From the NCBI GenBank assembly GCA_003164715.1, contig PLTZ01000009.1, positions 62,001 through 126,000 on the forward strand: DNA of 64,000 nt, given 5' to 3'. This stretch comes from Opitutaceae bacterium. Its GTDB lineage: Bacteria > Verrucomicrobiota > Verrucomicrobiia > Opitutales > Opitutaceae. Numbering within the stretch: position 1 is the stretch's first letter; each line of letters begins with the position of its first letter. The position numbers were made by a program, and so were the translations under genes. The notes beneath the pieces were generated by a model. That model did no database searches. It saw only the letters and a list, made by a program, of their open reading frames with translations, and was not told the DNA's origin. Shown here piece by piece: positions 17,604-25,510 of this stretch.

Positions 17604-18353
17604 TCATTTCGCGAGCAGATGCCTCGCGAGGAAGGCCGCCTGGAGCGCCGAGAGCTCCTTTAGCCCCTTCTGCGCCATCGCGAGAAGCTCGTTGAGCTGC
17701 TCGTGGCTGAAGGTCGACTCCTCGCCGGTGCCCTGCACCTCGACGAACCTGCCCTGTCCCGTCATGACGACATTGAAGTCGACCTGCGCGTCCTTGTCCT
17801 CGACATACGCCAGGTCAAGGAGCCCGACCCCCCCGAACAGGCCCACGCTGACGGCCGCCACCGAGTCGGTGAGCGGGCTCTCCCGGAGGTCTCCTGCGTC
17901 GATGAGCTTCTGGACCGCGAGCCGCGCGGCCAGATACGCGCCGGTGATGGACGCGGTGCGGGTGCCCCCGTCCGCCTGGAGCACGTCGCAGTCGAGCCAG
18001 AGCGTGTTCTGCCCCAGTTTGTCCAGGTCGATCATGGCGCGCAGCGAGCGGCCGATAAGCCGCTGGATCTCGACCGTGCGGCCGTCCAGCCGGCCCTTGT
18101 TGATGTCGCGCGCCTTCCGCTCGTGGGTCGAGTAGGGGAGCATCGAGTACTCCGCGGTGAGCCAGCCCCCCTTGACGCCCTGCTGCTTCATCCACGTCGG
18201 CACGCCCGGCTCGATCGTGGCGGCGCAGATCACCTGGGTTGAGCCGAAGCGGACCAGGACGGAGCCGGTCGCGTGGGGTGCGAAGTTGGCCTCGAAGGAG
18301 ACAGGGCGCAGTTGGTCGGCTTTGCGCCCGTCGGCGCGTTCGGTGTTGGGCAT
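17604..18353 (-). CDS. rph: Ribonuclease PH
   Basis: A phosphorolytic 3'-5' exoribonuclease that trims tRNA 3' ends. The 249 residues follow the family line: ERADGRKADQLRPVSFE, GSVLVRFGSTQVICAATIE, GWLTAEYSMLPYSTHER, GRLDGRTVEIQRLIGRSLR and the active-site LDCDVLQADGGTRTASITGA. The C-terminus (FSHEQLNELLAMAQKGLKEL) is intact, so this is not the truncated E. coli K-12-like form. It lies 4 nt after hprK and 4 nt before the cyclase gene. Confidence 0.96.
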   Translation of the reverse strand: MPNTERADGRKADQLRPVSFEANFAPHATGSVLVRFGSTQVICAATIEPGVPTWMKQQGVKGGWLTAEYSMLPYSTHERKARDINKGRLDGRTVEIQRLIGRSLRAMIDLDKLGQNTLWLDCDVLQADGGTRTASITGAYLAARLAVQKLIDAGDLRESPLTDSVAAVSVGLFGGVGLLDLAYVEDKDAQVDFNVVMTGQGRFVEVQGTGEESTFSHEQLNELLAMAQKGLKELSALQAAFLARHLLAK

Positions 18354-18357
18354 GATG

Positions 18358-19374
18358 CTATTCCCGATTGAGGCGCCCGGGGGCGGGTTCCTCGCGTTCC
18401 ATGGGCTTTATCTTCATGCGCTTCGCGGGGCTGTCCTCGGACATGAAGGCGATCAGCCGGTCGTTGAAGTCCTTGGCCGGGTCATGGCCCATGCGCTTGA
18501 GCGCCTGGGTGAGCGCCGCCACCTCGACAAGGCGCGCCATGTCGCGGCCGGGCCGCACGAAGAGCTCGATGTGGGGAAGCTTCATTCCGAGGATCTCGTA
18601 GGTGTTCTCCTCGAGGCCCGTCCGCTCCTCGACGCACTCCGGCGTCCATTCGTGCAGCGAGACGACCAGGTCGATGCGCTTCTCGAGGCGGATGGACTTC
18701 ACGCCGAACATCTCCGCGATGTTGATGATCCCGATCCCGCGGCACTCCATGTAGCCGCGGTTGAGCGCCCGGCTCGACGCCATCAGCTCCCGCTCGTCGA
18801 GGAGCTTGATGATCGTGAGGTCGTCCGCCACGAGCGAGTGGCCGCGCTCAATGAGCGCAAGGGCGCACTCGCTCTTTCCGACCCCGGATTCACCGCGCAG
18901 CAGCACGCCGACGCCCTTCACGTCGAGCGTCGTGGCGTGCTCGATCGCGCTCGGGGCGAATTCGTTGTCGATGCAGAGCGTCGCCAGGTTCACGAGGTTC
19001 ATCGTGATCAGCGGCGTCTTGAAGAGCGGCAGATTCATCTCGGAGGTGACCGTGAGCATCGCCTTCGTGGGGTTGTAGTTGCGGGTGAGGACGACACAGG
19101 GGACGGCCCGCTTGGCCATCTCCTTGAAGATCATCGTCTGGTCCAGCTGGCTGCGCGTCTTCAGATAGGTCATCTCGGCTGCACCAATGACCTGTATCCT
19201 CTTGTTGGCAAAATACTTGAAGAAACCCGTGAGGGCCAGCGCGGGGCGATTGATGCTTCCCTCGCGGATCAGCCTGTGGAGGCCGGCGTCACCCGTCACG
19301 AGCTCCAGTTTGAGCTTTTCCCGGTAGGTGTCGTAGAAGTGGGCGACAGTGATGCCGTGGATAGCCTTCTGCAT
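18358..19374 (-). CDS. hprK: HPr kinase/phosphorylase
   Basis: A bifunctional enzyme that phosphorylates and dephosphorylates a Ser of HPr, the PTS phosphocarrier. The 338 residues (ATG 19374, with MQKAIHGITVAHF as the family-like start) have an N-terminal MurF-like domain, then the P-loop kinase domain: GVLLRGESGVGKSECALAL with the Walker A motif, HSLVADD, and the HprK signature RGIGIINIAEMFGVKSIR. No PTS gene is nearby. In Gram-negative bacteria HprK often regulates carbon or nitrogen use without sugar transport; its place ahead of a cyclase and sucCD fits that but is inference. Confidence 0.94.
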   Translation of the reverse strand: MQKAIHGITVAHFYDTYREKLKLELVTGDAGLHRLIREGSINRPALALTGFFKYFANKRIQVIGAAEMTYLKTRSQLDQTMIFKEMAKRAVPCVVLTRNYNPTKAMLTVTSEMNLPLFKTPLITMNLVNLATLCIDNEFAPSAIEHATTLDVKGVGVLLRGESGVGKSECALALIERGHSLVADDLTIIKLLDERELMASSRALNRGYMECRGIGIINIAEMFGVKSIRLEKRIDLVVSLHEWTPECVEERTGLEENTYEILGMKLPHIELFVRPGRDMARLVEVAALTQALKRMGHDPAKDFNDRLIAFMSEDSPAKRMKIKPMEREEPAPGRLNRE

Positions 19375-19552
19375 ACCCCGATTCCTGCACAATAGGCAGG
19401 GGGAACGCACGGAAAAACGGGGCAGGGCCGGGGCGTCCAGTTTAATGGGAGTTCTCAGTGGTGGGCCTCACGGGAATCGTCTTTAGCTGTTCGTTGACGT
19501 GGCTCCTGTTTACACCGATGGTTCTAGCCAGAACCAAAGGGGACCCGTTGCC

Positions 19553-19762
19553 ATGAAAGATCCTGATCATCTACCGCCCAAACCGGTGTTCCCGGAGGTG
19601 ATCACTGCGGACAGTGTGGCCGAATACAAGGCGCAGTGTCGTGTATGGGATGCCGCTCGGATCAAGTTTGGGGTTGTTACGCCCGAGGAAGTTTGCCGCG
19701 AAAACACGGCAATACCTCGTGCACGGAATTCACGGATCTTGCACTTTAGCGACCATGGCTGA
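19553..19762 (+). CDS. Small protein upstream of a nucleotidyltransferase gene (possible two-gene module)
   Basis: A 69-residue hypothetical (MKDPDHLPPKPVFPEVITAD, then VAEYKAQCRVWDAARIKFGV), probably soluble with a helical middle. I do not recognise a named family. Its end overlaps the ATG of the next ORF (19755) by 8 nt, so the two were translated together. Base composition is clearly AT-richer than either flank, as for the next gene, which suggests recent transfer of both. Position and size fit the small partner of an AbiEii-like nucleotidyltransferase, but no helix-turn-helix is visible. Confidence 0.55.
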   Translation: MKDPDHLPPKPVFPEVITADSVAEYKAQCRVWDAARIKFGVVTPEEVCRENTAIPRARNSRILHFSDHG

Positions 19763-20606
19763 GCCGCTGCAGCCTAGGGATTTCGCCGAAATACTAACAT
19801 TGCCCGAGCGCCCGCTTATCGTGGGTGGCCAAGCTGTGAATATTTGGGCGGAGCATTTTGCCTCGTAGGACGCGGTATTGGATAGGTTTCGGCCGTTTAT
19901 CAGCAAGGATGCCGATATTGTGGGTGACCGCGCGATGGCCGAACGCCTTGCGAAGATCTCCAATTGGAAGCTCACATGCTATTACGAACCGCGTACGGTG
20001 GGCTTGGCCATGCTGACCAAGGAACTTCCAAACAACGTGAAGTTGGTTGTCGAGGTAATCGGGAGTGTAAATGGCCTGTCGGCTAAAGAGCTTGTGGAAT
20101 CCGATCTCGTGGAACTTATTCCCGGTCAAATCTACCGCATTCCATCGCCGATTGTATTGCTGAAGGCTAAACTTGCGAACGTTGCGCAGATCGATCAGTC
20201 GCGGCGCCAAGATGTGCGCCATGTGAAGATGCTAATACCCTGTGTTCGGGAATACCTTCGGGCAGCTCACGCAGAATCTCTAGCTGGACGCATGACCGAG
20301 CGGCAGCTCGTTAACCTTTTTGAGGCTTCAAGGTCGCTAAGAAGCGATCCGTTGAATTTGAAACTTGGGCGCAAGCATGATTTTGATTTGGCGGAGGTGT
20401 TCCCGATGGAGCTTTCGAACTCTCAGCTGCCAAAAATAGCCCAGTTCTTTCGATTCGGGATGACCGACCCGGAACGCGACAACGACCCGACTCTGCCGGG
20501 CAAGGCCAAATCAAAGATGTCGGAGTGGTCGCTCGATTCTCTTATCCCGCCTACGCTTAAGGAAAATGATCGCGGCAAATCGCGGGAGCCGGAAATCGAG
20601 ATTTGA
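19755..20606 (+). pseudogene. Nucleotidyltransferase-like gene (AbiEii/DUF6036 type) interrupted by an in-frame amber codon
   Basis: From ATG 19755 the frame encodes a protein starting MAEPLQPRDFAEILTLPERP, then LIVGGQAVNIWAEHFAS, and meets TAG at 19866. The same frame then runs unbroken for 245 codons: FRPFISKDADIVGDRAMAER, PNNVKLVVEVIG, IPSPIVLLKAKLAN. GGQAVN followed by KDADIVG is the usual active-site order of AbiEii-like nucleotidyltransferases, so both halves belong to one gene of about 284 codons with a single nonsense mutation. TTG 19878 could restart translation but would lose the GG(x) motif. Composition is AT-rich and foreign-looking. A sequencing error or amber suppression cannot be excluded. 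Confidence 0.7.
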
Positions 20607-20618
20607 TCAATTCGGTCG

Positions 20619-20637
20619 GATCGGGAGCGTTCCGATC
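20619..20637. terminator. Stem-loop between convergent genes
   Basis: GATCGGGA (20619-20626) and TTCCGATC (20630-20637) form an 8-bp stem with one G-U pair and a 3-nt loop, between the nucleotidyltransferase and lptB stop codons. There is no T-tract on either strand, so efficient termination is doubtful. Confidence 0.3.
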
Positions 20638-20660
20638 ACACCCAGTGTCAGCCGGCTGTT

Positions 20661-21389
20661 TCAGAGGTCGAAGTCCTCTCCGAGGTAGAACTTCCGGGCC
20701 TTCTCGTCCTTGATCAGGAACTCGCTGGAGCCCTCGCTGAGCAGGCGGCCCTTGTGGATCAGGTAGCCGCGGTCGACGATGCGCAGCGTCTCCCGCACGT
20801 TGTGGTCGGTCACCACGACGCCGATGCCCCTCGCCTTGAGCTGGAGGATGATCCGCTGGACGTCGGCCACCGAGATCGGGTCGATCGCGGCGAAGGGCTC
20901 GTCCATGAGGAGGAAATGGGGCCGGGTCACGAGGGCGCGGGCGATCTCGAGGCGGCGGCGCTCCCCCCCCGAGAGCGTGTAGGCCTTCTGGCGGGCGACC
21001 TGCCCCAGGCCGAGCTCCTCGATGTGCTGCTCCAGGCGGGCCTTCCGCTCTTTGCGCGGAACGTGGACCGCCTCGAGGATGGCCGTGATGTTCTCCTCGA
21101 CCGTGAGCTTGCGGAACACGGAGGGCTCCTGGGGAAGGTAGCCTATGCCCCGGCGCGCCCTCTGGTGCATCTTCAGGTGGGTAATGTCCTCCCCGTTCAG
21201 GAGCACCCGGCCCCTGGTCGCCGGGATGAGGCCCACGATCATGTAGAACGTCGTCGTCTTGCCGGCGCCGTTCGGCCCGAGGAGCCCGACGACCTCGCCC
21301 CCGGCCATCCTCAGGTCGATGCCGTCGACAACCGCCCGGTGCCCGTAGGTCTTCACGAGGCCTTCGGTGACGATCGAGGTGGCTTCCAT
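20661..21389 (-). CDS. lptB: LPS export ABC transporter ATP-binding protein LptB
   Basis: The ATPase of the LptB2FGC complex that drives lipopolysaccharide from the inner membrane toward the outer membrane. The 242 residues include Walker A GLLGPNGAGKTTTFYMIVGL, the Q-loop segment GIGYLPQEPSVFRKLTVEEN, ABC signature LSGGERRRLEIARAL, Walker B HFLLMDEPFAAIDPISV and switch VVVTDHNVRETL, all LptB-specific in wording. It is the last gene of kdsC-lptC-lptA-lptB, 1 nt after lptA. LptF/G are not in the window. Confidence 0.95.
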   Translation of the reverse strand: MEATSIVTEGLVKTYGHRAVVDGIDLRMAGGEVVGLLGPNGAGKTTTFYMIVGLIPATRGRVLLNGEDITHLKMHQRARRGIGYLPQEPSVFRKLTVEENITAILEAVHVPRKERKARLEQHIEELGLGQVARQKAYTLSGGERRRLEIARALVTRPHFLLMDEPFAAIDPISVADVQRIILQLKARGIGVVVTDHNVRETLRIVDRGYLIHKGRLLSEGSSEFLIKDEKARKFYLGEDFDL

Positions 21390-21390
21390 C

Positions 21391-21927
21391 TTATTTCCCC
21401 GGGGGCTTCTCCGAGGGGAAGCCCAGGTCCTTGATGGCCGGCAGCGAGATGTGCGCGCGCTGCGACGGCGTGCCCTCGATCACCGCCCGGCGCTGGCCCC
21501 GGTACAGGACCATGCGCGGCCCGGTCGCCTTGTAGTGCTCGGTCGGGATCTCGACGACCGGCTCCTCCGTGAGCACGATCCGGTCCTCGCCCGGGAACAC
21601 CTCGGCGCGGCCGCAGGTGGCGATGCGGTCGCCCTGCACGATGCGCACGTGCCCCGTGGCGAGCATGTACTTAAACTTGTTGTACTTCCCGATGGTCGCC
21701 GCCTTGTCACCGAGGCGCGTCGAGATGACCTTCAGGAAGTCGCAGTCGAGCGTGATGTCGTTGCCGACGGCGACCACCTGGTCGTGGAAGGTGAACGTCG
21801 TCTCGGTGTCGGTGCTCACCGACTCGAAAAGCCCCGAGCAGTCGATGGTCGTCTCCGGAGGCTCCGCGGACCGGGCGGCGGACAGTGCAAACAAGGTCGC
21901 CGTCGCAAGAAGGGGTACGAATCTCAT
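21391..21927 (-). CDS. lptA: LptA/OstA-like periplasmic LPS transport protein
   Basis: A 178-residue exported protein: a hydrophobic N-terminal signal (VPLLATATLFALSAARSAE) precedes a beta-jellyroll OstA domain with FTFHDQVVAVGNDITLDC and YMLATGHVRIVQGDRIATC. In the Lpt machine LptA bridges LptC and the outer-membrane LptD. Sequence conservation is weak, as usual for LptA, so the call leans on gene order: it overlaps lptC by 4 nt (ATGA) and lptB follows directly. Paired Cys residues (DC, CDF, TCG) may form a disulfide. Confidence 0.82.
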   Translation of the reverse strand: MRFVPLLATATLFALSAARSAEPPETTIDCSGLFESVSTDTETTFTFHDQVVAVGNDITLDCDFLKVISTRLGDKAATIGKYNKFKYMLATGHVRIVQGDRIATCGRAEVFPGEDRIVLTEEPVVEIPTEHYKATGPRMVLYRGQRRAVIEGTPSQRAHISLPAIKDLGFPSEKPPGK

Positions 21928-22370
21928 TTAAGTATGTCGGGCAGCGCCGTGTGGAACACTACATGGGTGTGGTGATAAATGAGAACTTTTTTCTCGATGT
22001 AGTTGTACCTCCATCCCACGCCCCTGACGTCGACGTCGTCGCGGACGAGCCGGACCGCCTTCTCGCCCTGGGCGACCTTCTCGCCCAGGAGAAACGTCGC
22101 CTCCGGGCTCACCAGGACCGAGTCGACCCTGGCGGCGGCGTCCCCGGAGAAGACGGTGACGGTCATCCCCGTGGCGTCGATCCGGTCCGAACTGACCGGG
22201 CGGACCACGTCCCCGCGCAGCGTCACCTGGCGGTAGCCCTCCCGGGTGAACAGGGGAAGCGTCCAGTTGCGGGCGGGCGGCGCCGCGGCGACCTCCTGGG
22301 CCGGGGCGTGAGGGGCCCAGGCGAGGAGCGCGGCCGCCGCGAGGCCAAGTCTTTGGATCCGGTTCACCAT
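21924..22370 (-). CDS. lptC: LptC-like inner-membrane/periplasmic LPS transport protein
   Basis: 148 residues with an N-terminal hydrophobic segment (LGLAAAALLAWAPHAPAQ) that may be a cleaved signal rather than an anchor. The beta-rich body includes FTREGYRQVTLRGDVVRPVS, MTVTVFSG and VRLVRDDVDVRGVGWRYNY. This resembles the LptC/OstA jellyroll, with repeated strands around VLVSPEATF. LptC passes LPS from LptFG to LptA. The assignment depends partly on its position between kdsC and lptA: it overlaps the kdsC end by 7 nt and lptA by 4 nt. Confidence 0.72.
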   Translation of the reverse strand: MVNRIQRLGLAAAALLAWAPHAPAQEVAAAPPARNWTLPLFTREGYRQVTLRGDVVRPVSSDRIDATGMTVTVFSGDAAARVDSVLVSPEATFLLGEKVAQGEKAVRLVRDDVDVRGVGWRYNYIEKKVLIYHHTHVVFHTALPDILK

Positions 22371-22909
22371 GCCTTCGTACGCCGCCGCGCCGTTGGGTTC
22401 CCCGCCCCCTTGGCCCGCGAGGCCAGCAGAAGGTCGCAGACCTCACGGACCGCCCCCAGGCCGGCCGGCCTCCGGGTGACGTAGTCGGCGCACGCGATCG
22501 CCTCGGGAAGCCCCGTGGGGACCGAGATGCCGATTCCCGCGGCGGCGATGGCCGGCGCGTCGATGAAGTCGTCCCCCATGTAGGCGCAGTCGCATAGCGG
22601 AATGCCCAGCCCCGCGGCAAGGCTGGTGAGCGCCTCAAGCTTGTCATGCCGGCCCTGGATCAGGTGCGGGATCTTGAGCTCGGCCGCCCGCAGGCTCGTC
22701 GCCTCGGACGGCCTCCCCGAGATCCAGGCGAGGTCGACGCCCTGCTTGCGCACGAGCAGGAGCCCGAGGCCGTCGATGATCGAGAACCGCTTCGTCTCGG
22801 TGCCGTCGGAGGACACGCAGACCGTCCCGTCGGTCAGGACGCCGTCCACGTCCATCGCGAAGAGGAGGACGCGGGCCCAGGCGAGGCGCGGGATCGCGGC
22901 CTTTTTCAC
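22364..22909 (-). CDS. kdsC: 3-deoxy-D-manno-octulosonate 8-phosphate phosphatase (KdsC, HAD type)
   Basis: Removes phosphate from Kdo-8-phosphate in LPS inner-core synthesis. The 181 residues have the capless HAD pattern: LLFAMDVDGVLTDGTV with the DxD nucleophile pair, ISGRPSEAT as motif II, HDKLEAL with the Lys, and CAYMGDDFIDAPAI as motif IV. The length fits KdsC (170-190 aa). The GTG start at 22909 forms GTGA with the stop codon of the upstream dehydrogenase gene; a GTG at 22918 is possible. The downstream lpt genes give a coherent Kdo/LPS export operon. Confidence 0.92.
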   Translation of the reverse strand: MKKAAIPRLAWARVLLFAMDVDGVLTDGTVCVSSDGTETKRFSIIDGLGLLLVRKQGVDLAWISGRPSEATSLRAAELKIPHLIQGRHDKLEALTSLAAGLGIPLCDCAYMGDDFIDAPAIAAAGIGISVPTGLPEAIACADYVTRRPAGLGAVREVCDLLLASRAKGAGNPTARRRTKAW

Positions 22910-24939
22910 GACATCCACCCCGTGATCCGCTGGATCACCTGGTCGCGCGTCGGCCGGAACACAGCCTCGAGCTCGGGCGCGAAGGGCACCGGCAGGTCGA
23001 GCGACGCGATGCGCAGCGGCGGCGCCTTGAGCGGCGCCCGGCAGCCCTCGGTGATCCTCGCGACCACCTCGGCGCCGAACCCGTGGGTCCCCCGCCCCTC
23101 GTGAAGCACGATGAGCCTGCCCGTCCGGCCCACCGAGGCCGCGATCTCGGTGAGGTCGAGCGGCGAGAGGCAGCGCAGGTCGAAGACCTCGATGTCCGAC
23201 TCGTATTCGTTGGCGATGTAGTCGCACACCTCGCCCGCGAGGTGGACCATCTCGCCGTAGGTCACGAGCGTCGCGTAGCCGCCGCTGCGGACCCGCTTCG
23301 GATGCCAGACGTCGCGGTAGGCCGGGTCCCAGACGACCGGGTGCTTGCCCCGGCGGTACAGGCCCTTGTGCTCGAAGAGGATCACCGGGTTGTTGTCCTC
23401 GCTGGCGGCAAGGAGCGCATTGAACGCGTCCTGGGGGTTGCTAGGATACAGCGCCTTGATCCCGGGCATCGAGAGGAAGAGCGTCTCGAGCTCCTGCGAG
23501 TGGAAGGACCCGAACGTCAGCCCGCCGCCGCAGGGCATCCTCAGGACGAGCGGGCAGGGGGCCCCCGACCGGAAATGCAGGGTCGCCGCGTTGAGCGTGA
23601 TCTGCGTGACCGCCTCCGTCGCGAAGTCCGCGAACTGGAATTCCTCGATCGGTCGGTGGCCGCCGAGCGCCATGCCGATCGCGTATCCCGTGCACGTGCT
23701 CTCGGCGAGCGGCGTGTTGAACACCCTTGCGCGTCCGAACTCCCTGAACAGGTTCTCCGTCACCTTGAACGCGCCCCCGTAGGTCGCGATGTCCTGGCCG
23801 AGCACGATCGACTCCGGGCGCTCGGCGAGCACCTTGCGGATCGCCCGGTTGAGCGCCTGCGCCATCGTCACGGTCTCGGGCTGCGCGGGCTCCGCGCGCC
23901 AGGGGAAGGGCTTGGGGGCGGGGGCGAAGAGTCCGTCCTGCATGCCGTCGGGCTTCGGGCGCGGGACGGCGATCGACACCTTGACGCACTCCTCGATGAA
24001 CGCCGCGATCTCGGAGTCGAGGGACTCGACCCGGCCGGCCCCGGCGCGCGCGCAAAGCGACGCCCGGAACTTCGGCAGCGGGTCCCTGGCCGCGAACCCC
24101 TCGGCCTCTCCCGGGCGCAGGTAGTCGCCCGTGTCGTAGGCCGCGTGGCCGCGCAGCCGCAGCGTTCGCGCCTCGACGAGCATGGGTCGGCAGCCGGCGC
24201 GCACCTTGCCGATGACGGCGCCCAGCACCCGCGCGGCTTCGCCCGGGTCGGCGCAGTCGATAAGGGCGGACTCGATGCCGTAGGCGGCCGCCCGCTTCCA
24301 GAGTTCGGTGCCGGCCGCGAACTGGTCGGCGACCGGCGTGGAGTAGGCGTAGCCGTTGTTCTCGATGACGAACACGACAGGAAGCGAGAGGAGCGACGCC
24401 AGGTTAAGGGCCTCGTGCACGTCGCCGGTGCTCGAGGCGCCGTCGCCGAAGAACGCGAAGCCTACGGCCCTCCTGCCGAAGCGCCGCTGGGAGTCGGTGG
24501 CGCCCAGGACGGGGCCCATCATCGCCCCCAGGTGGCTGATCATCGGCAGCGAGCGGTTGGACGGGTCGCCGTGGTGGATGTTGCCCTCGCGGGCCCGGGT
24601 CGGGCTGTCCGCATTCGCGAAGTACTGGTTCAGGTGCTGGCACAGGTGCCCGCCCCAGATCAGGTGGCCGCCCAGGTCCCTGTGGGTGAACGAGACCACG
24701 TCCACGGTCTTGTCCGCCAGGAGCGCCAGCGGCACGATCATCCACTCGTTGCCCTGGCCCCCCGTCACGGTCCCGCGGATCAGGCCCTGGCGGAACAGGT
24801 CGAGGATCCGGTTGTCGGTGAGCCGCGCAAGCTGCATCCAGGCGTAGATCCGGAGCAGGGCCTCGTTCGGCTTCTCGTCAAGTTCCGCGACCTGCAGGTC
24901 GCGCGCGTCGAGGATCGCGGGAGCTTTGGGGAATGCCAT
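22906..24939 (-). CDS. Fused alpha-beta E1 of a branched-chain or related 2-oxoacid dehydrogenase
   Basis: A thiamine-diphosphate 2-oxoacid decarboxylase with both E1 subunits in one 677-residue chain. The alpha part (about 1-330) carries the ThDP motif GFAFFGDGASSTGDVHEALN and the loop HGDPSNRSLPMISHLGAMMG. The beta part (about 345-677) holds ALNRAIRKVLAERPESIVLG, FNTPLAESTCTGYAIGMALG and EEFQFADFATEAVTQI. Branched-chain oxoacids are the likeliest substrates, from overall wording, but pyruvate or acetoin are possible. No E2/E3 is adjacent; those at 34-37 kb may serve it. Its stop overlaps the kdsC start. Confidence 0.87.
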   Translation of the reverse strand: MAFPKAPAILDARDLQVAELDEKPNEALLRIYAWMQLARLTDNRILDLFRQGLIRGTVTGGQGNEWMIVPLALLADKTVDVVSFTHRDLGGHLIWGGHLCQHLNQYFANADSPTRAREGNIHHGDPSNRSLPMISHLGAMMGPVLGATDSQRRFGRRAVGFAFFGDGASSTGDVHEALNLASLLSLPVVFVIENNGYAYSTPVADQFAAGTELWKRAAAYGIESALIDCADPGEAARVLGAVIGKVRAGCRPMLVEARTLRLRGHAAYDTGDYLRPGEAEGFAARDPLPKFRASLCARAGAGRVESLDSEIAAFIEECVKVSIAVPRPKPDGMQDGLFAPAPKPFPWRAEPAQPETVTMAQALNRAIRKVLAERPESIVLGQDIATYGGAFKVTENLFREFGRARVFNTPLAESTCTGYAIGMALGGHRPIEEFQFADFATEAVTQITLNAATLHFRSGAPCPLVLRMPCGGGLTFGSFHSQELETLFLSMPGIKALYPSNPQDAFNALLAASEDNNPVILFEHKGLYRRGKHPVVWDPAYRDVWHPKRVRSGGYATLVTYGEMVHLAGEVCDYIANEYESDIEVFDLRCLSPLDLTEIAASVGRTGRLIVLHEGRGTHGFGAEVVARITEGCRAPLKAPPLRIASLDLPVPFAPELEAVFRPTRDQVIQRITGWMS

Positions 24940-24993
24940 GGCCGGAGGATGACGCTGGGCGGAGGGAGCCCGGTGGGCAAGCTCGTCGTCCGT

Positions 24994-25437
24994 TCAAACC
25001 CCGTCGATCTTGCGGATGCGGGCGATGTGGCGGCCCCCTTCGAACTCGGTCGAGAGCCACGTGCGCACGATCCTGAGGGCCTCGTCCGCGGTCACGGTGC
25101 GCTGGCCAATCGACAGGCAGTTGGCGTCGTTGTGGGAGCGGTTCCACACCGCCACCTGCTCGCTCCAGCACACGCCGCAGCGGATGCCCCGGATGCGGTT
25201 GGCCACGATCGCCTCGCCGTTGCCCGAGCCCCCGAGCACGATCCCGCGCTCGAACTCGCCCCGCGCCACGGCCTCGGCGACCGGCCGGATGAAGTCGGGG
25301 AAGTCGCAGGGCGCCTCCGAGTCCGTGCCCATGTCCCGCACGCTGTGCCCGTCCGCCAGGAGCATGGCCTTGATCAGTTCCTTGTACTTGAATCCGGCGT
25401 GGTCCGATCCGATCGCGATCGTGTAGGTTCGTGGCAT
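24994..25437 (-). CDS. rpiB: Ribose-5-phosphate isomerase B (Mycobacterium-type active site)
   Basis: Interconverts ribose 5-phosphate and ribulose 5-phosphate. 147 residues: IAIGSDHAGFKYKE at the start, then GTDSEAPCDFPDF and IVLGGSGNGEAIVANRIRGI. In E. coli RpiB the corresponding loop (CGTGIG) holds a catalytic Cys; here it is GGSGNGE, as in M. tuberculosis RpiB, where a Glu is the base. IRCGVCWSEQVAVWNRSHND provides the phosphate- and sugar-handling His/Asn. ATG 25437 gives the family N-terminus. Confidence 0.93.
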   Translation of the reverse strand: MPRTYTIAIGSDHAGFKYKELIKAMLLADGHSVRDMGTDSEAPCDFPDFIRPVAEAVARGEFERGIVLGGSGNGEAIVANRIRGIRCGVCWSEQVAVWNRSHNDANCLSIGQRTVTADEALRIVRTWLSTEFEGGRHIARIRKIDGV

Positions 25438-25510
25438 GGAGCGGGGTGTATTGGGTTGGGAATACTCCTCGCGGGCGCGCTCTCGGCAAACAAATACCGG
25501 CCCTGCGCCT

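Noticed and set aside
19866-19868. Reading the nucleotidyltransferase as two separate genes
   Set aside because: The downstream part would start at TTG without a clear ribosome site and would lack the GGQAVN motif; the same frame continues without any other break.
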